Source: Synergistaceae bacterium (GTDB taxonomy: Bacteria > Synergistota > Synergistia > Synergistales > Synergistaceae). From it: a DNA stretch of 5,234 nt. Under the pieces are notes generated by a model that saw only the letters and a list, made by a program, of their open reading frames with translations, was not told where the DNA came from and did not search any database. Position numbers and translations under genes: made by a program. Shown in pieces: positions 1 to 5,234 of the stretch. The stretch is from NCBI GenBank assembly GCA_031274465.1, contig JAISQC010000154.1:1-5234 (forward strand), given 5' to 3'. How positions within the stretch are numbered: the first letter of the stretch is position 1; every line of letters begins with the position of its first letter.

Positions 1-3000
1 GGAGCGGAGCGGAACATCTCAAGCAGCTCTGTCGCGGCTGCGACGGCGCCGGGCGAAGTGGGATCAAGTTCGTTCCAAGCGGTAAGGTAAAGGGCCTTGG
101 TGCGCAGCGGAGAGTCAAAATTCGGCTGCTCCATCCCGGTATCCTTCACCTGAGGCGGGGCGTTTTCACCAAGAAGGGCTTCGGCAGTCTTTGGATCATG
201 TGCGGCGGCATAAGCGGCCGCGAGCATGATGCGCCCATAGTGCGGCATCGATTCGATGTTGTCTTTGATATATGACATCCACGCCATTGGCGCTTCCCCT
301 TTCAGTGCAAGCACGTAAGAGGCGTACGCTCTGACGGACAGTGCCGCGCCGAATTCGTGGCGGTTTGACGAATCGGGCTGAAGCGTCAGCAAAAACCTCA
401 GGAATTCAAGCGAAGAGCGGAGCGTCGAGGCCGACACCTGAAGCCCTTCCTTTTCGCACATGACCAGGAAGTGGGTGACGTATGCGCTGATCCAATTCGA
501 CGCGTCGCCGGAATTCCATAGCGAAAATCCACCGCCGTAATACTGCATCGACTGTATCCGCATCAGCACTCGGGACATTTCGTATTCCATATTTTCTCTC
601 GACGCCAGCCTTGGATCGATCTTTGATACCAAGTCCGGCAGGGCGAGCATAGCCCAACCTCTCGATACCGTCTGTTCGAGGCAGTAATATGGGTAGCTGA
701 TGAGGAAATTCGCTGCGTCAGCCATATTTACCATAGGCATTCCAGACATTGAAACTGTTGCGCGCCTAGTTCCCGGGAACCAATCCGACGGCAGTTTGAG
801 CTCGGCGGACTCGCCGGGTTTGACGGTCGCGGCGCCGGTTTTGCTCATGCGGGGGTATGGCGGCCTCACGGCAATTTCAAGGGTTTGCTCCTGGGATGTT
901 TCCTGATAGCGAGTGGCAAGGGTTATTGTCGCTACCCCGGAATTATCCGCAGCTTTTATCGTAAGCGGGATCACGAACGGCTTTTCTCCCTTTGGCATGG
1001 AAACTCGGACTTCGTGGCTTTTTTTGGCAGCGTCGGGCCATTGCTTGCCCGAAACCGTCACGAGCTGAAGCGGGCCTGAGATGTCAAGCCGCACGTTCGC
1101 CTCGATCGGTTGCCCCGTTCTGTTGAAAAGCTGAATCTGCGATTCGAAAATATCCTGGGGGGCAAGGGCGCGGGGGAGCGTCACATCGGTCACCACATCG
1201 CGGGCTATCGCGTGCAGTCCCTCGGCCGATCCAAATGCGCGCTTCGACGAGGCCATGACCATCAGTCTGGCGCGCCCCGCAAATTCTGGGATGTCCATGG
1301 TGAAATTCGCCCTGCCGTTTTCGTCCGTCGCGACGGTTTTGCAGATGGTCAGCACCTTGAAACGGTCCGCGCGCACCGGCGACAAGGATGCCTTCATCAT
1401 CTCCGGCATAGCGGCGTATTCATCTCCGCCTCCGGGGGTCAGCACCGCAGGAGTCTTCAGATACAGCGGCATCAGCTCTGCGTATATGTCATAGACGGAA
1501 AGAGTGAGCCTTCGTTTTGCGGTATACTTCTCGTAGAAATTTGGCGTCTTGAATCTCGTAAGCGCCAACACGCCCTCGTCCGCGAGCATAATAGAAGCTT
1601 CTCCCGGCACTCCGTTCCCGACCGAGTCTTTTAATTGTATTGAAAATTCATTTGTCTCTGACGGCCGTATTTTTTCCGGGGCCGAAACTTCTATGCCGAG
1701 CTTTATATCGCTGCAATCCACTTTAATGGGTGCGGCGCCGAAAGCCCTGTGACCTGACCATGTGTCCTCTGCGGCAGCCGCCCTCACAAGGTGAGCGCTC
1801 ACCCACGCGTTCGGCGCCATGTCCGGCGTCACGTCGAAAGTGAATTGCGCGCTCTTCCCGCCCGATGTCGATGTGTCGTAGTGCAAAACCGAGTCGGTCT
1901 CGACGGATATTAGCACAGTGCCTTCGAACGATCCCGATACCGTCGCCGTGGCGCGCTCGCCAACCCGATACGTGTCCTTGTCGAGCGTTACGCTAAGAGA
2001 CTCCGGCAGCGTCGCGGCGTCGTCCATGCCCTCGTAACGCCACGCCGGGTTGTACACGTAGAAAGACGCAGAAGCGCGCGCTTCACCTTCTGCGCCCTCT
2101 ATAGCGATGACGTAGTACCCGTTGCTGCCGAAAGAGACGCTTGCTTCGGCGCGCCCGTCCTTGAATGTTATTGGCTTTTTGTCGAAATCCTTCAGCGGCA
2201 CGTTTTCGTTGCGATATTCAGACCGCCTTTTGCCGTCTACGGTGGTGATTATCCTGCGAGATTGCTGGCGGTATACCGTCAATGTCACGCCTTCTGGCGA
2301 GGCTGGCTTGCCGGCAGTATCTATAGCGGCGAAGGCGAACGGAATGTCCCTGCCGGTCGTAAATCCGAAATCCGGTTTTTTTATTCCAAGCAAGGTGTCT
2401 CTAGGGTAATACGGAATGGAGACGCTCTTGTAAACCCATCTGCCTCCATCTTCCCTCACTCCGACGCGATAGATTGCGTCGAGCATGGATGGGGCGTCAT
2501 TTTTTACCTCAGGCATAGCGACATCCGCAGTGCCGTCCGAGGACAGGATGCCAGACGCCTCTATGTTGGAACTTGATGTGAACGATATTCTGTGATCCGA
2601 GAAGGAGTAATCGGGCCAGTCAGGGTTTGCATATTCTTTGGGAATGAACGAAGTCTCGATTTCATAGTTCAAGCCGTCTCCCGGCGCCCCAAACAGGTAT
2701 TCGGCAAATACGTGCAAATTGGGAGACTCGCCGTACCGCAATTCTTTGACGTCGCTTGACACTTCGACGTTGATTTTAGGCGGCGCGAAATCTTCTACTA
2801 TAAAAGAACATTCGGTTATGGGCTCGGATTCGCCCGGGATGTAGGCGTAAGCGTGCCAGTCGCCCGTTGGCGCGGCATCCGACAACTGTATGTCAGTAGC
2901 CGCCATGCCCATTTCGGATGTCATGACGGTCTTGACGGTCCACTCGCGCCCCATCGAGGTGAACACTTTCAATTGTACCGGGAAGGGCGTTTCTGGCGTC

Positions 3001-4754
3001 AAATCGGCGGTGCGGATCAACGCCAGCAGAGGCACCGTCTCGCCTGGGCGGAAGATTCCCCTCGGCGTGTAGCAGATGCCCTGATATTTTCCGTTCAGAT
3101 ATGAAGTGCCTGAGTAATCGGCGTTTCCTACCGCCCATATATTGCTTTCGAGATGAAGGACCGAGACGTCGCCGTCGCTTTCGAGAACGACGAGGTTTGG
3201 CCTGAGGCCATTTTCCCAATCGTCGTCACGCTTTATGGAACAGACCCCGTGCTCGTCGGTTACGCCTGAGGCGATCAATTGGTTGCTGTGCGAATAAATG
3301 CTCGCCTTTACGCCTTTCATAGGCGTGCCGCTTGCTATGGAGTTCGCCCAAATGAGCGCTGTTTTGTCGCCGATCTTGGCGCTGCCCCCTATATCTGTTA
3401 CGTTTATTATTCGGCGGACGGTAGGCCAGCGATTTAAATTGCCGGCAGTTATCTGGAACAATCCCTTTCGGCCGTTCAATATTTTCTTTAGGTCGATGGA
3501 ATATTGAGCGGTCTCGTTGGGCGCCGCGGATATCTTGAACGTCTCCCAGTATATCGCCTCGGCGAGTTCCGAAACGTAGTAGGGCCACTCGTTGCGGGTC
3601 GCGTATGTGACGTTGTTGTCGTACACTCGCTCGACTGCGACCCCGAAATTCTCGATGTTGACCGACGAAAACGGGATGATCAGTTCTTCGTTCGCCGGCG
3701 AGATGAAACGCCCCGACGTGCTGAAGTTCACGGACGGCTCGAGGTCGGGGAAGATGAAGGACCGCTCCCAGTCCTTGGCAAGAGGCTTGCCCTCGAGCGG
3801 GGGCAAGCCCGCCTTCAATTTGACAGTTACGAGTTCTCGGGGCGGGAAATCTCCCATTACAGTCAACCCGTAGCCATTTGTGCTCAGGCTTAAATTCCGG
3901 CTTGGCGTCACTTCGACGAAAGGTTCTGCCTTGTCGATATCGACATCGGACGTCATCCTCAAGTATATGGCAGACCCGGAGTAGTAATCGTGTGTGGCGG
4001 ATGACTCCAGCACTTTGAGGGTCAGGTCGCGTTCGGCTTTTACCGACACGGCGTTTTTCATGGCAAGCGGGCCTCGCAAGGACGTGAGCCCGGGAGGGAT
4101 GTTCAATTTGATCGGCGATCCGTCTTCGGCGCTCACCCTGAGTTGCAGGACATCCCCCTGGACGTTGCTGATGTTGTGGGGGACATTTCCGCCACGCTCA
4201 TCCGTGACCGTCAGAACGTCTTGCAGAGTGGAGTACGATACTGGCGCGTTGAAGCGAAGCTGGTATTCCACCAGCCCTTGTTCGGAAAAGTAATTGGTCT
4301 GGTTGATTTCGATGAATTCGAGCGGAGGGGTGTTGAAGGCAAATTTTTTGTTTCCTGTGATCTTGTTTCCCTTTAGATCTTTGAGATCGCCCGATATGAG
4401 GGCCTCGAATCCAGTCGTCTGGGGGAGCATGCCGGAGGGCAATTGGTAGGTGAAAGTCGTCGGCGTGGTCCATTTCCCCAGCCCTTCGATACGAGGGGAA
4501 AACGTGAGCGGCAGTTTGCCCGGAGGCACTGTTTTGCCTATGTCGTCGCTCATCACCACGGGCGTAGTGAATTCAACCCGAATGGACCCGGGTTCCGTCA
4601 CCTGCCCCTGGGGGAAGAATTCGCGCACGGCGAATTTTCCCCCCGCGTGTGCGTAACGCGGCAAGGCGCATTGCCCGATCAGTAGCGCGAGAACGACCTG
4701 GGCTAAGAATGACATGAAAATCAGCGCGCTGGACCTTTTTTTTTCGCCCGACAC
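1..4754 (-). CDS. Bacterial alpha-2-macroglobulin (thioester-containing protease trap), 3' end cut by window
   Basis: This exported protein should entrap proteases: a protease cuts the bait region, the protein collapses around it, and the thioester bonds covalently to it. From the GTG at 4754, 1584 codons stay open to the left edge. Family landmarks appear in the expected order: an Ig-like/MG N-terminal region (about 38-450); VTDIGGSAK (452-460) opening an MG module; YTPRGIFRPGE (562-572), an A2M_N/MG2 signature; VEDFAPPKINVEV (653-665); FGAPGDGL (688-695); LDKDTYRVGE (924-933), opening the bait-region domain; MLADEGVLAL (1056-1065); YDIYAEL (1088-1094); PEFAGRARLMVMA (1156-1168) of the A2M domain; and YYCLEQT with Cys1358 and Gln1361. 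MQYYGGGFSLW (1403-1413) lies in the thioester domain. The GTG start is chosen for its good Shine-Dalgarno and because it supplies the basic KKR n-region of a signal peptide; the in-frame ATG at 4715 lacks both. By comparison with E. coli ECAM, roughly 240 C-terminal residues are probably missing. Family is certain; the exact protease target is unknown. Confidence 0.95.
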   Translation of the reverse strand, partial: MSGEKKRSSALIFMSFLAQVVLALLIGQCALPRYAHAGGKFAVREFFPQGQVTEPGSIRVEFTTPVVMSDDIGKTVPPGKLPLTFSPRIEGLGKWTTPTTFTYQLPSGMLPQTTGFEALISGDLKDLKGNKITGNKKFAFNTPPLEFIEINQTNYFSEQGLVEYQLRFNAPVSYSTLQDVLTVTDERGGNVPHNISNVQGDVLQLRVSAEDGSPIKLNIPPGLTSLRGPLAMKNAVSVKAERDLTLKVLESSATHDYYSGSAIYLRMTSDVDIDKAEPFVEVTPSRNLSLSTNGYGLTVMGDFPPRELVTVKLKAGLPPLEGKPLAKDWERSFIFPDLEPSVNFSTSGRFISPANEELIIPFSSVNIENFGVAVERVYDNNVTYATRNEWPYYVSELAEAIYWETFKISAAPNETAQYSIDLKKILNGRKGLFQITAGNLNRWPTVRRIINVTDIGGSAKIGDKTALIWANSIASGTPMKGVKASIYSHSNQLIASGVTDEHGVCSIKRDDDWENGLRPNLVVLESDGDVSVLHLESNIWAVGNADYSGTSYLNGKYQGICYTPRGIFRPGETVPLLALIRTADLTPETPFPVQLKVFTSMGREWTVKTVMTSEMGMAATDIQLSDAAPTGDWHAYAYIPGESEPITECSFIVEDFAPPKINVEVSSDVKELRYGESPNLHVFAEYLFGAPGDGLNYEIETSFIPKEYANPDWPDYSFSDHRISFTSSSNIEASGILSSDGTADVAMPEVKNDAPSMLDAIYRVGVREDGGRWVYKSVSIPYYPRDTLLGIKKPDFGFTTGRDIPFAFAAIDTAGKPASPEGVTLTVYRQQSRRIITTVDGKRRSEYRNENVPLKDFDKKPITFKDGRAEASVSFGSNGYYVIAIEGAEGEARASASFYVYNPAWRYEGMDDAATLPESLSVTLDKDTYRVGERATATVSGSFEGTVLISVETDSVLHYDTSTSGGKSAQFTFDVTPDMAPNAWVSAHLVRAAAAEDTWSGHRAFGAAPIKVDCSDIKLGIEVSAPEKIRPSETNEFSIQLKDSVGNGVPGEASIMLADEGVLALTRFKTPNFYEKYTAKRRLTLSVYDIYAELMPLYLKTPAVLTPGGGDEYAAMPEMMKASLSPVRADRFKVLTICKTVATDENGRANFTMDIPEFAGRARLMVMASSKRAFGSAEGLHAIARDVVTDVTLPRALAPQDIFESQIQLFNRTGQPIEANVRLDISGPLQLVTVSGKQWPDAAKKSHEVRVSMPKGEKPFVIPLTIKAADNSGVATITLATRYQETSQEQTLEIAVRPPYPRMSKTGAATVKPGESAELKLPSDWFPGTRRATVSMSGMPMVNMADAANFLISYPYYCLEQTVSRGWAMLALPDLVSKIDPRLASRENMEYEMSRVLMRIQSMQYYGGGFSLWNSGDASNWISAYVTHFLVMCEKEGLQVSASTLRSSLEFLRFLLTLQPDSSNRHEFGAALSVRAYASYVLALKGEAPMAWMSYIKDNIESMPHYGRIMLAAAYAAAHDPKTAEALLGENAPPQVKDTGMEQPNFDSPLRTKALYLTAWNELDPTSPGAVAAATELLEMFRSA
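672..683 (-). other. Thioester motif Cys-Leu-Glu-Gln (residues 1358-1361)
   Basis: Codons TGC-CTC-GAA-CAG encode CLEQ within SYPYYCLEQTVSR. In this family the Cys side chain forms an internal beta-cysteinyl-gamma-glutamyl thioester with the Gln three residues later, which attacks a trapped protease. CLEQ is, as recalled, the form found in thioester-type bacterial alpha-2-macroglobulins such as those of E. coli and Salmonella, so this protein belongs to the thioester-bearing class and not to the class that has lost the motif. Confidence 0.93.
1362..1466 (-). other. Bait-region-like linker (about residues 1097-1131)
   Basis: Between YDIYAEL (1088-1094) and the start of the A2M domain (about F1132) lies a low-complexity, probably flexible stretch. 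It contains GGGDE (1108-1112), a methionine-rich AAMPEMMK (1114-1121) and three basic residues (K1121, R1128, R1131). In bacterial homologues the protease-sensitive bait segment occupies this place, often with a GGD-type hinge. The mix of small, hydrophobic, acidic and basic residues would allow cleavage by proteases of several specificities. Boundaries are approximate and inferred from position. Confidence 0.5.
4644..4754 (-). other. Signal peptide of the alpha-2-macroglobulin (residues 1-37)
   Basis: The n-region carries K5, K6 and R7. A hydrophobic stretch runs from about A10 to G27 (ALIFMSFLAQVVLALLIG). A signal peptidase I site AHA follows at 35-37, with G38 as the likely first mature residue. 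A cysteine at 29 sits in IGQC; glutamine at -1 does not fit the lipobox rule (Gly/Ala/Ser before Cys), so lipidation is not supported. The protein is expected to be periplasmic or released, unless the segment stays uncleaved as an anchor. Confidence 0.75.
4736..4744 (-). repeat. Nine-A homopolymer in codons 4-7 of the alpha-2-macroglobulin gene
   Basis: The coding strand reads GAA-AAA-AAA-AGG, an uninterrupted run of nine A (plus-strand T9). It encodes the basic n-region of the signal peptide. A run of this length can promote polymerase slippage, which would shift the frame within the first ten codons. Whether it does so here cannot be seen from one sequence. Confidence 0.9.
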
Positions 4755-4763
4755 TTAAAGCAT

Positions 4764-4770
4764 CTCCTTT
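4764..4770 (-). promoter_or_regulatory. Shine-Dalgarno site of the alpha-2-macroglobulin gene
   Basis: On the minus strand the sequence is AAAGGAG, followed by nine bases and then GTG at 4754-4752. Motif and spacing are close to ideal. The site decides the start: the in-frame ATG at 4715 has no comparable purine-rich motif ahead of it. An ATG-CTT-TAA triplet string lies between this site and the GTG, in the same frame, so no start further upstream is possible. Confidence 0.85.
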
Positions 4771-4782
4771 CGGCCTTAGCCG
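4771..4782 (-). repeat. Small inverted repeat in the intergenic gap
   Basis: CGGC-TAAG-GCCG forms a 4-bp GC-only stem with a 4-base loop, ending immediately before the Shine-Dalgarno. It has no following T-tract, so it is not an intrinsic terminator. At most it could modulate translation start or mark an mRNA processing point; chance occurrence is quite possible. Confidence 0.3.
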
Positions 4783-4796
4783 CTTACAATTCGTTT

Positions 4797-5234
4797 CTAA
4801 TTCGCCGGGGGCTCGTAGTCCGAACCCATGAGCGTTTTCCAGTCAATTTTGTCATCGAGCAGGTTGGGGCAGCTCATGTCGGGGTAAAACCAATGCCTCC
4901 CGAGCCCTATCAGAACCTGCCACCATTCGTTCGTATCCGGGGAGGTCATCTTTCCTTCCGGACCTATCCGCCTGAGTTCGCGATACACGAGGGCGGTCAT
5001 CTGGTTTTCGTCGAGGCAGTCGGTCGTCTTGGCGTAAAACTCCATTATATATAAGAAGGAACACGCGCCGAGCTGGTAGAGGATGTCCCTCCATTTGTCA
5101 GGCACACGCGCTGTGCGGGCGAGGACGATTTTGTCCTTCGATCCGGCGTATTTGTGATTTACGACGAACATGATGGTCTCGACGTCGATATGCCGCAACT
5201 CGGCATATTTTTTTATTAGGGAGTCCGCGATTGG
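4797..5234 (-). CDS. Putative metallopeptidase-fold protein with degenerate zinc motif, 5' end cut by window
   Basis: The frame is open from the right edge to a TAG at 4797-4799, giving 145 visible residues. From memory, the layout matches small 'putative metallopeptidase' proteins (PhageMetallopep-like, Pfam PF18894): an early LRHID (13-17), then IMFV and an SK segment (S32, K33), a PxxW (P45-W48), then FLYIMEFY (60-67), then LDENQMTALVY (74-84) leading into the catalytic helix. Where the family has HELRH, this protein has RELRR (85-89): both zinc histidines are arginine and only the glutamate is kept. The usual downstream H-D-x-x-D segment here reads PDTNEWW (99-105), with no histidine. It is therefore probably not a zinc peptidase. 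No signal peptide or membrane segment is visible, though the N-terminus is missing. A TTG at 5198 could be called as a start, but the frame continues upstream with plausible protein (PIADSLIKKYAE), so it is more likely internal. It lies 42 bp upstream of the alpha-2-macroglobulin gene in the same direction, which suggests co-transcription. It is certainly coding; the family call is moderate. Confidence 0.75.
   Translation of the reverse strand, partial: PIADSLIKKYAELRHIDVETIMFVVNHKYAGSKDKIVLARTARVPDKWRDILYQLGACSFLYIMEFYAKTTDCLDENQMTALVYRELRRIGPEGKMTSPDTNEWWQVLIGLGRHWFYPDMSCPNLLDDKIDWKTLMGSDYEPPAN

Noticed and set aside
1..12. Tandem GGAGC-type repeat at the left edge
   Set aside because: It spans only two short units within coding sequence (Phe-Arg-Ser-Ala codons); chance in GC-rich DNA.
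1110..1634. Plus-strand open frame of 174 codons, the longest on that strand
   Set aside because: It is antisense to the alpha-2-macroglobulin gene across the A2M/bait region; its translation is rich in R, H and G with no recognisable motif, while the minus-strand frame there carries clear family signatures.
2893..3588. Minus-strand open frames of 108 and 120 codons inside the large gene
   Set aside because: They are out of frame with the alpha-2-macroglobulin, highly basic, and overlap the MG2 signature region; they are shadows of GC-rich coding sequence.
4713..4715. In-frame ATG as the start of the alpha-2-macroglobulin
   Set aside because: It has no Shine-Dalgarno and would remove the KKR n-region of the signal peptide; the GTG at 4754 has both.
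4771..4782. Intrinsic terminator between the two genes
   Set aside because: The stem is only 4 bp and is followed by AAAGGAG, not a T-run.
4818..4846. Possible promoter for the large gene: TTGACT on the minus strand at 4846-4841
   Set aside because: At a 17-base spacing the -10 position reads TCGGAC, nothing like TATAAT, and the element lies within the upstream coding sequence.
5196..5198. TTG as the start of the upstream gene
   Set aside because: The frame stays open to the window edge and the preceding residues fit the same protein; no ribosome binding site precedes the TTG.

Overview
The window holds two genes, both on the minus strand, read from right to left and both cut by a window edge. 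The right end (4797-5234) carries the 3' part of a small gene whose visible 145 residues resemble the small 'putative (phage-type) metallopeptidase' family, but its zinc-binding site looks destroyed. After a 42-bp gap comes a very large open frame (1-4754, 1584 codons, C-terminus beyond the left edge). It encodes a secreted bacterial alpha-2-macroglobulin, a giant protease-trapping protein of the E. coli YfhM/ECAM type with an intact Cys-Leu-Glu-Gln thioester motif. I read this frame codon by codon from the GTG at 4754 to the left edge and met no stop or frameshift.

Layout on the minus strand: 5234-4797, metallopeptidase-like pseudoenzyme (5' end missing); 4796-4755, intergenic gap with a tiny inverted repeat and a strong Shine-Dalgarno (AAAGGAG); 4754-4644, signal peptide; then N-terminal Ig-like/MG domains, the A2M_N (MG2) region near residues 560-655, the bait-region domain (about 918-1130), the A2M domain (about 1125-1215), and the thioester domain, which continues past the window edge. 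No gene is supported on the plus strand. Open frames there are antisense to the large gene.

The short gap, shared orientation and lack of a visible promoter or terminator suggest one transcript. Bacterial alpha-2-macroglobulins protect the periplasm or cell surface by trapping incoming proteases. A degenerate protease-fold protein next to one is suggestive, but a functional link is only inference.

The organism is probably a diderm (Gram-negative-type) bacterium of medium-high GC, because the alpha-2-macroglobulin is exported and of the bacterial type. Frequent ATA (Ile) and AGG (Arg) codons alongside GC-rich ones are unlike enterobacteria. A Synergistota-like or other anaerobic lineage would fit, but that is a low-confidence guess. 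There is no sign of phage structural genes, insertion sequences, CRISPR arrays or RNA genes.
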